Virus record (IMG/VR): IMGVR_UViG_3300050029_000114
Coordinates: 22,052-86,051 of that record
Source of the DNA: a virus
Reading direction: 5' to 3' (one strand)
Length of the DNA stretch: 64,000 nt
The notes under the pieces are model-generated. The model was not told the origin of the DNA and ran no database searches. It saw nothing but the letters and a program-made list of their open reading frames with translations. The position numbers and the translations under genes were made by a program. Below, one piece after another: positions 1 to 7,054 of the stretch. Numbering within the stretch: position 1 is the stretch's first letter; each line of letters starts with the position of its first letter.

Positions 1-156
1 CGGCCGGTAGCAGCCGTGGACCCATCTGTCGAACATGGCCGGGTTATGCGTCGAGCACGGCACGACGGCCCCGCCTCCCGGTAGCTCGATCTGCCCGGTC
101 GGCTGGCCGTCGACCTCGCAGGCGCATGGGGCCTCGATGGTCGCGGCCATGCTCAT
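1..156 (-). CDS. Small Cys-rich protein, truncated by the window edge
   Basis: The first 52 codons of a leftward gene, starting MSMAATIEAP and running off the left edge with no stop. The ATG overlaps the stop of the helicase-loader gene (ATGA), which supports this start and an operon with it. Cysteines at residues 11, 13, 34 and 49 suggest a zinc-binding or disulfide protein, but the visible part is too short to assign. It would be the next gene of the replication cluster. Confidence 0.6.
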   Translation of the reverse strand, partial: MSMAATIEAPCACEVDGQPTGQIELPGGGAVVPCSTHNPAMFDRWVHGCYRP

Positions 157-863
157 CTAGCCCGTCGCCGGTCCTGGCCGCTCAACACCACGGCGATCGC
201 CTTGTCGCCCACGAGACGGGAGAATGTGCGGGCCCCGAGATGGGTTTCGAGGGCGGCCCGGTCGAGGTTGCTCGTGATGATCGTCGGCCGCTCGTCAAGC
301 CACCGTCGGTTCACCACGGCGTACAACCGTTCGGCGGTCCACTCGGTGGCCCGTTCCCCGCCTACGTCGTCGATGACGAGCAGGTCTACCCCGGTCAGGG
401 CGTCGAGTGCCCTCTCCGGGCCGTTGGGCCGTAGCTCCTCCAACATCTCGTCGATCGGCTTGAACGCGATCGTGGCGCCCTCGTCGCTGGCCGCCCGGAT
501 CGCAGCGCACGCCAGATGGCTTTTCCCGGTCCCGACGGGGCCGAGGATCACGAGGTTCCTGCCTCCCGGGTCCGTCGACCAGTCGCCTATCCGCTCTCCG
601 GGGATCAGCCCGACGAAGTCGGCCAGCCGGGCCTCGTGGAACCGGGGCGGTATCGCCCGCTCCCACCGGGCCCATGCGTTCCGCTCGTCGGCCTCCGCCC
701 TGGCGGCCGCTCTGACCTCGGGGTCCATGCTGAGGGCCCTTAGCGTGACCGGCTGGTCCGCGGCCGGGAGCGGGGGCTGTAGGGCCCCTCCACGGTCGGC
801 TAGCTGCCGCTTCAGGTCGGCGATCAAGCTCGCCTGGCCGATGCGCTGCGGCTCGCCGCTCAT
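153..863 (-). CDS. DnaC/IstB-type AAA+ helicase loader
   Basis: A 236-residue ATPase. Walker A GPVGTGKS is at 108-115, Walker B LLVIDDVGG at 161-169, and a sensor-I-like ITSN at 196-199. Size and motif spacing fit the DnaC/IstB/DnaA family, whose phage members load the replicative helicase onto DNA. The N-terminal 100 residues lack a recognisable zinc site and may be the helicase- or initiator-contacting part. It follows the SSB and HTH-protein genes, so it belongs to the replication module. The ATG lies 7 nt after a TAGAGT -10 hexamer, so the mRNA may be leaderless. An IS21-type transposition helper is excluded by context. Confidence 0.88.
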   Translation of the reverse strand: MSGEPQRIGQASLIADLKRQLADRGGALQPPLPAADQPVTLRALSMDPEVRAAARAEADERNAWARWERAIPPRFHEARLADFVGLIPGERIGDWSTDPGGRNLVILGPVGTGKSHLACAAIRAASDEGATIAFKPIDEMLEELRPNGPERALDALTGVDLLVIDDVGGERATEWTAERLYAVVNRRWLDERPTIITSNLDRAALETHLGARTFSRLVGDKAIAVVLSGQDRRRAR

Positions 864-870
864 GCCATCA

Positions 871-884
871 ACTCTAGCGCGCTA
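871..884 (-). promoter_or_regulatory. TAGCGCGC-TAGAGT promoter box (site A)
   Basis: On the minus strand TAGCGCGC is followed directly by TAGAGT, then 7 nt to the ATG of the helicase loader. It is one of nine copies of this box before leftward genes. The spacing predicts a leaderless or near-leaderless mRNA. No -35 hexamer is evident. Confidence 0.6.
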
Positions 885-909
885 TGGCTGCCCGTGCGTC
901 CCATTACCG

Positions 910-1632
910 TCACAGGTCTTCAATGTACCCGCTCGGCTGCGATCTATCCGTCATCATGCCAGCGTCCCGTCCTCCGCCGTTCGCTTTCGGTGTCGGGCGT
1001 TCGTCCAGCCATCTGTCCTTATTCAGCCAGGTAGCGGGGTAGGGGATGAAGTCCCGTTCGCATCCCGGGAAGGCAGCGAACATACGGGCCGCCGCGATAA
1101 TCGTGTCCGGGTCGGCGCGCTTGACCGCCTTGTCCCATGCTCGCTTGGCGTCGGCTCGGGCTACGTGGCGGGGATAGGGGACGTAGAACTCATCGAATCG
1201 TGATTCGGGGTTCTTCTTCCCTTCATCTACTTCTAAACCTAATAAAAGGCGCGATTCCGGTTCAATACCGCTCTCGTGCGGTTTCGAGTCCGCGTCGGTG
1301 CGGTTTCGAGTCCGCGTCGGTGCGGTCTTGTCGTCGGGGGTCGTGGGCCACAGCCAATAGCTCACGAGAGGGTGCCCTCCCCCGGGGCGAGCCGTGCGCT
1401 CGATGGTCACCGCACCGACCGCTGTCAGGTCTGCGATCGCCCTGTCGAGGGTGTCAGTTGAGTAGCCGGTTAGTTCTGCCAGCCTGGGTCGGCTGGGATG
1501 GGCCTCGTCGCTCGTTATGGCATGGGACTGGAGTACTAACAGGAGCCGAATGGCGCGGTCTGGAAGCGGCGGGTCGTGGAACAGAAACCGTTTATAGATG
1601 GCGACGAATGGCTCGCCGTGAAGGCGGGCCAC
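910..1632 (-). CDS. Replication-module winged-helix DNA-binding protein
   Basis: A 240-residue protein. Residues about 20-85 look like a helix-turn-helix (RLAELTGYSTDTLDRAIADL) followed by a wing, as in phage replication initiators and GntR/RepA-like N-termini. A polar linker (about 100-140) leads to a C-terminal region with FIPYPATWLNKDRW, a pattern common at the end of phage DnaD/O-like primosome proteins. It starts with GTG immediately after the SSB stop (ATGTAGGTG) and lies between SSB and the helicase loader. It probably binds the origin and brings in the helicase. The exact family is not fixed by eye. Confidence 0.65.
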   Translation of the reverse strand: MARLHGEPFVAIYKRFLFHDPPLPDRAIRLLLVLQSHAITSDEAHPSRPRLAELTGYSTDTLDRAIADLTAVGAVTIERTARPGGGHPLVSYWLWPTTPDDKTAPTRTRNRTDADSKPHESGIEPESRLLLGLEVDEGKKNPESRFDEFYVPYPRHVARADAKRAWDKAVKRADPDTIIAAARMFAAFPGCERDFIPYPATWLNKDRWLDERPTPKANGGGRDAGMMTDRSQPSGYIEDL

Positions 1633-2145
1633 CTACATCTGCCAGCGGGGCCGCATCCGATCCCTCGTCGGGTCCGGCGCCATCTCGATAGCGAACGGTT
1701 CTTCCTCTTGCGGTCCCGCATAGGTCGATCCGCCGCTCGCCGCTGTCCGGCCTCCGCTCCGCTCGCTGGGCTCGTTCGGCGTGTGCCGCTCGTTCTTCGT
1801 GACCGTGACGGTCGCCCAACTCATCGCGGCGCCTATCTCGTCGGCGACAAGCTCGACCTTCGACCGTTTCTGGCCCTCTTGGTTCTCCCAGGTCCGCTGG
1901 TCGAGGCGGCCCGTCACGATCAGCCGTGTGCCCTTCTCGATGGACTCGGCGGTGTTCTCGGCTAGCTGGCCCCAGCAGGTCACGTCGAAGAACGACACTT
2001 CTTCGACCCATTCGTCATCCCGTTTCCATGATCGGTTGACGGCGAGCCCGAAGCTCGCGGTGGCCTTGCCGCTCGCGGTGAACCGTAGCTCGGGGGCCCG
2101 GGTGCAGTTGCCGGTCAGGGTGATCGCATTCGTGTTCCTGCTCAT
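1633..2145 (-). CDS. ssb: Single-stranded DNA-binding protein
   Basis: A 170-residue SSB. The OB fold occupies about residues 1-110, with the hallmark starts ITLTGNCTRAPELRFTASGK and FFDVTCWGQLAEN and the IVTGRLDQRTWENQEGQKR strand. A polar tail follows. The usual acidic C-terminal tip (DDDIPF-like) is missing: the protein ends in basic RDRMRPRWQM, and the nearest match is an internal EEEPF about 26 residues from the end. It overlaps the upstream gene by ATGA. A CCCTCACC leader box lies 16 nt before the ATG. Confidence 0.95.
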   Translation of the reverse strand: MSRNTNAITLTGNCTRAPELRFTASGKATASFGLAVNRSWKRDDEWVEEVSFFDVTCWGQLAENTAESIEKGTRLIVTGRLDQRTWENQEGQKRSKVELVADEIGAAMSWATVTVTKNERHTPNEPSERSGGRTAASGGSTYAGPQEEEPFAIEMAPDPTRDRMRPRWQM

Positions 2146-2600
2146 CGTGTGCTCGCTGGTGGGTGAGGGTGTCGCTCGTGTGCTGCCTGGAGGGAGGGTG
2201 GGAGCCTGCTAACCAGTCGGGGGGTGAGACGCGGCCATAGGGTCCGGGCCTCGATCCCTTCCTCTGGCTTGGTCGGGTCGACCCATCGGATCAGCCCGTA
2301 GGTGACTAGCTGCCCGAACGCTCGGGCGAGCGGGCTGTTCCGGTTCGTTTCGTCCCGGCCGCCGTGTCTCGGGCTCACGCCGAGGCTGGCAGCGAGCATC
2401 TCGATCAGGATGGGGGTGCAGCGGTCGGGCCTCGCTATCGCCGCAAGGCGTTGCCCGGCTAGGAGGGCCGTCGGTCCGACGATCGGCAGCCAGTACGTCA
2501 GGCTGTAGGAAGTCATGGGGCTCGTGAACCCGTCGGCGGCGGCCGGGTCGCACCATTCGGCAACGATCAGTCTCTCGGGCAGGGGAATCCGGGCGCTCAT
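2142..2600 (-). CDS. Conserved-looking protein of the recombination/replication operon
   Basis: A 152-residue protein of unknown family. It has a hydrophobic central part (residues 25-70, including LIEMLAASLGVSPRHGGRDE) and a possible winged-helix layout in LARAFGQLVTYGLIRWVD, resembling a small DNA-binding adaptor. It overlaps both neighbours by 4 bp (ERF upstream, SSB downstream), so it is translated with them. A helper role in replication or recombination is inferred only from position. Confidence 0.7.
   Translation of the reverse strand: MSARIPLPERLIVAEWCDPAAADGFTSPMTSYSLTYWLPIVGPTALLAGQRLAAIARPDRCTPILIEMLAASLGVSPRHGGRDETNRNSPLARAFGQLVTYGLIRWVDPTKPEEGIEARTLWPRLTPRLVSRLPPSLQAAHERHPHPPASTR
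2162..2169 (-). promoter_or_regulatory. CCCTCACC leader box before ssb
   Basis: CCCTCACC on the minus strand, 16 nt upstream of the SSB ATG. It is one of eight copies in the non-structural regions. Confidence 0.45.
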
Positions 2601-3646
2601 AGCGCCTGCTTTTTGGCGTCGGCGTCGGCCTTGATGATCGCCGTTCCCAGCCGCTTGCGGAGTGTGTCGAGGTTCCCGTTCGTGGACCGCCCTCGCCGCT
2701 GCAACCGTTCGGCCAGGGCCCTCGGGCTCAACTTGGCGATCGCCTCGATCATCGGGTCGATGCCCTTGTCGGCGAACAGGTCGTCAAGGTTGTCCCGCTG
2801 ATATTCGCCTTCCTGGCGGTCGCTGTCCGGCCCGTCTGCCGTTTCGGGGGCGCTTGCCGCCCGTCCCGGCTGCGGCGGCTCTGGCGGCCCTGTGGGGGCC
2901 TCTGGCTGGCTCGTGGTCTTGCCGGTCTGGATAGCTGTCGTCACTTGGGCGACGAACGCCTCGTGGGCAGCCGGAGTCTTGACCGCTGTCTGCCAGGTGG
3001 CCCAAAGGTCGGCGCCCTGTTCCTTCGTCAGTTCCCCCGCCTCGGTGTGGGCGTGCAGGTCGTTCTTCGTCTGCTGGCGGGTCTGCTGGTAGTGCTCGTC
3101 GCTGTCCCAGCCGTGCTCATGGGCCCATATCTCGGCCTGTTCGGCCTCGGTCTTGGTCGGTGCGCCGGGGGCGTCCGTCTCGCTGTGGCTGCTGTCGGCG
3201 TCGTCTTTCGCATCGCCGATCTGGAATAGCTCCATCAGGCAGTACTTGAACGCCTGCGTCTCCGCCTTGTTCGCGCCCTTGTCACTGTTGTCCCGGCCGA
3301 GCCCGATGAGCGGGCCCGCCTCGATGTAGTCGGTGATCCCGCCGGGCCCGTAGACGGTGTAGGTGATCGTCAGGCAGTCCTCAGTCCACGGTTTCCCGTT
3401 GGAGAGGTAGTCCTTGACGGACCGGTCGATGACGTGGGGGACGATGACGACGCCGTGGCGGGCGCACAGCCGTTGCGCCTCTGCGGTGATCGCCTCGATG
3501 CCCCGGTAGCGGTATTGCGCTCCCTGGGTCATCTGCTCGTTTTTGCCGATGGGCGGCATGTCCCGCATGACGCGGGCTATCGCCTCGATGACGTGCGCAG
3601 CGGGCGCCTCGGTCGCGGTCGTTGCGGTCGTGGTCTGCTCTGCCAT
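2597..3646 (-). CDS. erf: ERF-family single-strand annealing protein with SAP-like tail
   Basis: A 349-residue protein. Residues about 15-155 match the ERF superfamily: GAQYRYRGIEAITAEAQRLCARHGVVIVP, then GPLIGLGRDNSDKGANKAETQAFKYCLMELFQIGD, the typical end of the annealing core. A long low-complexity linker follows. The last 50 residues (LSPRALAERLQRRGRSTNGNLDTLRKRL) resemble a SAP/LEM-type DNA-binding hairpin. ERF proteins anneal complementary strands during phage recombination. A Gam-like nuclease inhibitor upstream and SSB downstream complete a recombination set. A CCCTCACC box and GGAGG site precede the ATG. Confidence 0.88.
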   Translation of the reverse strand: MAEQTTTATTATEAPAAHVIEAIARVMRDMPPIGKNEQMTQGAQYRYRGIEAITAEAQRLCARHGVVIVPHVIDRSVKDYLSNGKPWTEDCLTITYTVYGPGGITDYIEAGPLIGLGRDNSDKGANKAETQAFKYCLMELFQIGDAKDDADSSHSETDAPGAPTKTEAEQAEIWAHEHGWDSDEHYQQTRQQTKNDLHAHTEAGELTKEQGADLWATWQTAVKTPAAHEAFVAQVTTAIQTGKTTSQPEAPTGPPEPPQPGRAASAPETADGPDSDRQEGEYQRDNLDDLFADKGIDPMIEAIAKLSPRALAERLQRRGRSTNGNLDTLRKRLGTAIIKADADAKKQAL

Positions 3647-3664
3647 TGTTGGCCTCCGGGGCTC

Positions 3665-3672
3665 GGTGAGGG
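3665..3672 (-). promoter_or_regulatory. CCCTCACC leader box before erf
   Basis: CCCTCACC on the minus strand, 18 nt upstream of the ERF start. The GGAGG ribosome site lies between them. Confidence 0.45.
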
Positions 3673-3685
3673 TGACGGTCGAAGT

Positions 3686-3871
3686 CTACTGCGGGGGTGT
3701 GTCCGATAAGCCAGCGAGCATGGCGGCGGAAGCTAGGACCAGCCGCCCGGTTACGCCGTCGACCGTCGGGGCGCCCCCGTCGAATAGGCATTCCAGAAGT
3801 TCGCCGCAGCGGTCCTCGCTGATGGCCGCCTCGAAGATACGCCGGGCTGCTGCGTCTAATGGGTGGCTCAT
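3686..3871 (-). CDS. Small protein between gam-like and erf genes
   Basis: A 61-residue protein beginning MSHPLDAAARR. The start is chosen because its ATG overlaps the stop of the Gam-like gene (ATGA); the frame is open further upstream but that stretch reads as antisense-type low-complexity sequence. It is predicted mostly helical and has two cysteines. No family was recognised. Confidence 0.6.
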   Translation of the reverse strand: MSHPLDAAARRIFEAAISEDRCGELLECLFDGGAPTVDGVTGRLVLASAAMLAGLSDTPPQ

Positions 3872-4506
3872 GCGGGGGCGACCTTGACGGTCAGGTGTTC
3901 GGGCTCGATCATCAGGCCCGGCACGACGGCTACCTCGCCGGTTGTCGCGTCGACGATCTGGCCGTCCTTGATCTTGAACCGGTCCTGCACCTTGTCGGCT
4001 ACCGGCTGCGGGTGCGCCTTCAATGTCTCCGGCGCGTTCGTCTCCGCCCACGCCACGTAGGCGTCCTTCCCGACGATCTTCACCGTGTCGGCGTGCATCG
4101 TGGACCGCACGACCCCCGATGGCAGCGAGAGGGTTTTGGCGGTCGGGTCGGCCTCCCGGCGGGCCCGCTGGTAGCGGTTGAGATGGTTCTCGAAGAACAC
4201 GATCTTCGCGGCCGGGCGGCGCCGCTGGGCGGTAAGCCAGTCGGTAACCTGCTCGACCCAATGCTGGGCTTTCGCTTCGGCGTCGGCTATCTCCCGATTC
4301 GCGGCAGCGACATGGCGCATGGCCCACTCGGCGCTGTTGTCATCCTCGATCCGCCATGCGTAGGCGCGGGACGCGCTCGACATCGGGTGCGGGATCGGCT
4401 GGGTGCTGTTCTGGCTGAGGATCAGGTCGACCGCTAACTCGACCTCGTGCGGGTCGAGCCCGGTGGTCGGCGCTGATAACTCGGGGGGAATCGGGTCGGC
4501 TGTCAT
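3868..4506 (-). CDS. gam: Gam-like host-nuclease inhibitor
   Basis: About 212 residues. The core matches phage Mu Gam-type proteins: a helical stretch WAMRHVAAANREIADAEAK, a second long helix ending HLNRYQRARREAD, then the strand TKTLSLPSGVVRSTM and AYVAWAETN. Gam proteins bind double-stranded DNA ends and block RecBCD/AddAB-type nucleases. I place the start at MTADP (4506), which has GGAGG six bases upstream, rather than the ATG at 4518 that overlaps that site. A degenerate TAGCGCGC promoter and a CCCTCACC box precede it. Confidence 0.82.
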   Translation of the reverse strand: MTADPIPPELSAPTTGLDPHEVELAVDLILSQNSTQPIPHPMSSASRAYAWRIEDDNSAEWAMRHVAAANREIADAEAKAQHWVEQVTDWLTAQRRRPAAKIVFFENHLNRYQRARREADPTAKTLSLPSGVVRSTMHADTVKIVGKDAYVAWAETNAPETLKAHPQPVADKVQDRFKIKDGQIVDATTGEVAVVPGLMIEPEHLTVKVAPA

Positions 4507-4519
4507 GGGCGCCTCCAAT

Positions 4520-4527
4520 GGTGAGGG
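4520..4527 (-). promoter_or_regulatory. CCCTCACC leader box before gam
   Basis: CCCTCACC on the minus strand, 13 nt upstream of the preferred Gam start. Confidence 0.45.
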
Positions 4528-4536
4528 AACGACCCA

Positions 4537-4548
4537 ACCTTAGCGCGC
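4537..4548 (-). promoter_or_regulatory. Degenerate promoter box (site B)
   Basis: On the minus strand GCGCGC is followed by TAAGGT. This is a weak copy of the TAGCGCGC-TATAGT box, about 30 nt upstream of the Gam start. Confidence 0.4.
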
Positions 4549-4571
4549 GGGCGGTCCGGCGCGCCGGGGCG

Positions 4572-4862
4572 TCAGTATTGGTACACCGACCACGAGGCCA
4601 GGAGGTTGCCGCCCGTCCACGGCGCCCGGTAGCGGCCGTCGGGGAACACCGCCCCGCAGTTCGTCGTCCCGTACGAGTGGGCCGCGAACGGGATGCCCTC
4701 CCACGAGCCTCGCACCCAATCGTCGAACTCGCTGCCCGTCGAGTTATACCCGGACCAGGCCCGCACGGCGCACGCTAGGGCGGGACCTCGGGTGTGGGCT
4801 TGGACAGGGCTGGCGAACCCGAAGCTCGCTGCCGCTATCAATGCTAGGACTGTCCGTTTCAC
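4572..4862 (-). CDS. Small exported protein
   Basis: A 96-residue protein with a clear N-terminal signal peptide (MKRTVLALIAAASFGFASPVQA, likely cut after VQA). The mature part of about 73 residues has two cysteines and many Trp/Tyr/Gly residues. The GTG start has a strong GAGGAGG site. It has its own transcription block: a 12-bp hairpin lies just upstream. It could act in the cell envelope, for example in superinfection exclusion or as a wall-active accessory, but nothing identifies a function. Confidence 0.75.
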   Translation of the reverse strand: MKRTVLALIAAASFGFASPVQAHTRGPALACAVRAWSGYNSTGSEFDDWVRGSWEGIPFAAHSYGTTNCGAVFPDGRYRAPWTGGNLLASWSVYQY

Positions 4863-4886
4863 GGGGCCTCCTCGTCCGGGGAAAGG

Positions 4887-4926
4887 TCAGCGCCCCGGGC
4901 CCTCTTGGGGCGCACCGGGGCGCTGA
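4887..4926 (-). terminator. Perfect 12-bp hairpin
   Basis: TCAGCGCCCCGG (4887-4898) pairs perfectly with CCGGGGCGCTGA (4915-4926) around a 16-nt loop. There is no T-run, as is usual for actinobacterial terminators. It lies after the 4994-5610 genes and before the exported-protein gene. Confidence 0.65.
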
Positions 4927-4993
4927 TGTCGGCCCTCACCGTAGCTCCCGGAGGAGCAAAGGCGTCGAGGGAACCACCGCTCGACGTTGCCCA

Positions 4994-5161
4994 CTATACC
5001 GCTCGGCCGGTCCTCCGGTGTTCCCAAGCCTCATCCCACCCGGCCCGCCATCCCGCCCGGTATGTCTCCTCGAAGCATCGCCGCCCGGCGATCCTCCGTC
5101 CCAGCCATCGCCTCGCCCGCCGTACCCGCGACCCTGGGGGTTGCAGATGCGGGTGATGCAC
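4994..5161 (-). CDS. Possible 55-residue basic protein
   Basis: A GTG-started frame 5 nt after the stop of the membrane-protein gene. The C-terminal half, EETYRAGWRAGWDEAWEHRR, has the Tyr/Trp-Gly repeats seen in many small phage proteins. There is no good ribosome site, so it depends on coupling or is not expressed. Confidence 0.4.
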   Translation of the reverse strand: MHHPHLQPPGSRVRRARRWLGRRIAGRRCFEETYRAGWRAGWDEAWEHRRTGRAV

Positions 5162-5166
5162 CGGGA

Positions 5167-5610
5167 CTACTTTTGGGCGGCGACCGCTGCGATGTTCACC
5201 CGGTGGATGCCGTTCACGTGGATGGCCGTCAGTAGGCCCTCGACGCCGAGGGCGATCCCGACGACGCTGCTCTGCACGTCGGCCGACACCGAGAACCCTG
5301 GGTGGATCAGGCCGACGAGGGCGACGACGGCCGCTACCGCTCCCGCTATCGCCGTTGCGCCGGTCGCCCCGGTGGCGACGGTGACGGGCGGGCTCGTGTC
5401 GGCTGGCGCCGCGGCCGGGCTCGGGCTCGTGCTCACCCTCGGGTTGAGGTCGACATAGACCGGCAGGGTGATCCCGGTCTGCGTGAGCGCGGCCGTGAGC
5501 GGATGGGATTCGAGGACGGCCTCGCCGGGTGGGAGCGGCGGAGCCCATCCTTGGGCGGCTGCTTCCTCCTGCCAGGTCGGGGCGGCTACGGGCTGGGCCT
5601 GCTCTGACAT
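5167..5610 (-). CDS. Membrane protein, holin-like
   Basis: A 147-residue protein. The N-terminal 70 residues are Pro/Ala-rich and polar. Residues about 79-103 (ATGATAIAGAVAAVVALVGLI) form a transmembrane segment and about 112-130 a second. The N-in polar arm with two helices resembles holin or spanin-associated phage membrane proteins. GGAGGAGC precedes the ATG and promoter box C lies just upstream. It sits near a secreted Rpf-like hydrolase, which supports a role in lysis. The family was not identified. Confidence 0.6.
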   Translation of the reverse strand: MSEQAQPVAAPTWQEEAAAQGWAPPLPPGEAVLESHPLTAALTQTGITLPVYVDLNPRVSTSPSPAAAPADTSPPVTVATGATGATAIAGAVAAVVALVGLIHPGFSVSADVQSSVVGIALGVEGLLTAIHVNGIHRVNIAAVAAQK

Positions 5611-5643
5611 TGGGCGCTCCTCCGGTTACTCGCTGTGACCGGA

Positions 5644-5657
5644 ACGATAGCGCGCTA
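5644..5657 (-). promoter_or_regulatory. TAGCGCGC-TATCGT promoter box (site C)
   Basis: The box overlaps the stop codon of the HNH gene (its TAG is part of the motif) and drives the membrane-protein gene, whose ATG is about 34 nt downstream. Confidence 0.55.
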
Positions 5658-6131
5658 GTGGGCTCCGCCTTGATTCTTGGCCTTCCATCGCTTAACTCGG
5701 CAGTTGTTGCCGCACACCTGCGCGTCCAATCGGAGCGCCGTGATGTCCACCCCGCAAACCTCGCACGCGCGCCGTCCCGCCGCTTGCTTGCGTGCTCGGT
5801 TCAAGCTGGCGATCCCTTGTCCGACGATGCCTTCGCCGTGTTGGTTACGAATGATCGAGCCGATCGGATGGTGCTCACGGTTATGGGTCGACGACGTTTT
5901 CGGGACGAGATTGCCGAGCGTGTTGTCGGTCTTGTCCTCGTTGTCGTGGTGGACGTGGAGGGCCGGGTCCGTTAGCAGCCCGGCATCCCACGCCAGCTTG
6001 CGGTGCTCGGCCACATACCCGTCCGCCATCGCAAGCGGGTGCGTCGGCTCGAACAGCATCACGTATCCCTGGGTGCCGATCCTACGCTTGGTCCCGTAGC
6101 TCGGGCGCTTGCCGCCCTTACCGGATCGCAC
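5655..6131 (-). CDS. HNH endonuclease
   Basis: A 158-residue HNH_3-type nuclease. The motif region is VHHDNEDKTDNTLGNLVPKTSSTHNREHH (about residues 59-87), with the HH, N and H positions in place. A C-terminal CEVCGVDI...CGNNC zinc knuckle is present. Free-standing HNH genes of this sort are usually homing endonucleases. The GTG start lies 8 nt after a TATAGT hexamer with no ribosome site, so it may be translated from a leaderless mRNA. It separates the Rpf-like gene from the membrane-protein gene. Confidence 0.88.
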   Translation of the reverse strand: MRSGKGGKRPSYGTKRRIGTQGYVMLFEPTHPLAMADGYVAEHRKLAWDAGLLTDPALHVHHDNEDKTDNTLGNLVPKTSSTHNREHHPIGSIIRNQHGEGIVGQGIASLNRARKQAAGRRACEVCGVDITALRLDAQVCGNNCRVKRWKAKNQGGAH

Positions 6132-6139
6132 AACTGGTA

Positions 6140-6145
6140 ACTATA
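6140..6145 (-). promoter_or_regulatory. -10 TATAGT of the HNH gene
   Basis: TATAGT on the minus strand, 8 nt before the GTG start. No clear -35. The layout predicts a leaderless mRNA. Confidence 0.4.
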
Positions 6146-6153
6146 GCCGTTAC

Positions 6154-6747
6154 TCAGACTCCGCACATTCGGCTCGTGTTCGGCCACGGTGACCAACCCG
6201 CTCGCGCTTGGAGCCAGACTCCTGCCGCATCCTGCACGCTGGGCGGGGCCAGGTCCGCCCGGCCATTCGCATACCGGGGTAAGCCCATGCCGCGCATGAC
6301 ACTGTTCCACGTTCCGGGCGCCCATTGCAGGGCCCCGTAGTAGCCGTTGCCGGTGTCCTCGGCGTAGTTGCCGCCGCTCTCGTGCTGGCGGATACACGCC
6401 CACACCCCGCCGGGAGCCGGACCGGTCGCTGTCCGCTGGAGGGCGACCTTGTGGGGCGCCCGGGTCGGGGTGCGGGGTGCAGGTGTCCGCGGGGCCGAGG
6501 TTACCCGCTGGGCGGCCCTCGGTGCTGGACTAGGGGCCGTGGCCGCCGGTTGGGCCGGGATTATCGTTGCGGGCGTCTGCGGGCCTTCTAGTGCCCTCTC
6601 GTGGTTAGCCGTCGACCAGGGCCGTGCGCTGGGCGCAAGAACCTCCAGACGGGTAGTGCGGGTGGGCTGGGTTTGGGCGGCCTGGGCAGCGATAAGGCTG
6701 GCGCCGATCAGCGCAGCTATCCCAAGCCGGAGCCTTGCTCCGAGCAT
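6154..6747 (-). CDS. Exported Rpf/transglycosylase-like wall hydrolase
   Basis: A 197-residue protein. A signal peptide spans 1-24 (LGIAALIGASLIAAQAAQ). A Pro/Ala/Thr-rich linker runs to about 110, then an 80-residue domain beginning VWACIRQHESGGNY. That is the resuscitation-promoting-factor/lysozyme-like fold, with catalytic Glu at 123, the GYYGALQWAPGTW block and a probable disulfide C118-C195. Such enzymes cleave peptidoglycan glycan strands. Being Sec-exported, it could help lysis, lysogeny-independent release or wakening of dormant hosts. Rpf-type domains are typical of Actinobacteria, so it also points to the host. Confidence 0.88.
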   Translation of the reverse strand: MLGARLRLGIAALIGASLIAAQAAQTQPTRTTRLEVLAPSARPWSTANHERALEGPQTPATIIPAQPAATAPSPAPRAAQRVTSAPRTPAPRTPTRAPHKVALQRTATGPAPGGVWACIRQHESGGNYAEDTGNGYYGALQWAPGTWNSVMRGMGLPRYANGRADLAPPSVQDAAGVWLQARAGWSPWPNTSRMCGV

Positions 6748-6753
6748 CCGGCG

Positions 6754-6784
6754 ACCCTAATGCCTGGCTGCCGGGCCGTGTCAA
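6754..6784 (-). promoter_or_regulatory. TTGACA / TAGGGT promoter of the Rpf-like gene
   Basis: Minus strand TTGACA (6779-6784), 19-nt spacer, TAGGGT (6754-6759), then 6 nt to the ATG. This fits a sigma-70 promoter with a leaderless start. It is unlike the repeated phage boxes. Confidence 0.5.
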
Positions 6785-6787
6785 GTC

Positions 6788-7054
6788 TCACGCAAGTTTC
6801 CCTATCACCAGCGGGTCGGCCCCGGACGGCGCCAACGTCAAGTCGACGATCACCGTGTCGCCGATCGTCGGCGAATACGAAGCCAGGTAGCTGACATTCG
6901 GAATCGTCACCGTCCCGATCACGACATCCACACTGTTCGGGCCCGTATGCGTCGCCGCTATCACTCCCCACCGTCGCCACACGTTCCCGCCCGGCGGGCC
7001 CGGCACCAACCGCGAAGCGATGGCCCGCTCGGTCGCAGCTACCGCCGGGTGCAT
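6788..7054 (-). CDS. Small tail-end protein
   Basis: An 88-residue protein from MHPAVAATERAIASRLVPGP. It is beta-rich (VDVVIGTVTIPNVSYLASYSPTIGDTVIVDL), resembling the OB-like baseplate/tail-tip proteins that end actinophage tail operons. Its ATG overlaps the stop of the upstream minor tail gene (TGATG), which fixes the start. Confidence 0.65.
   Translation of the reverse strand: MHPAVAATERAIASRLVPGPPGGNVWRRWGVIAATHTGPNSVDVVIGTVTIPNVSYLASYSPTIGDTVIVDLTLAPSGADPLVIGKLA

Noticed and set aside
875-884. TAGCGCGCTA palindromes as restriction sites, attachment sites or replication origins
   Set aside because: All copies are at gene ends directly upstream of leftward genes with a -10-like hexamer in a fixed position, which fits promoters better.
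3686-4327. Reading the 3686-3871 gene as a 213-residue protein
   Set aside because: The extra upstream part lies antiframe to the Gam-like gene and is low complexity; the ATG that overlaps the Gam stop is a better start.
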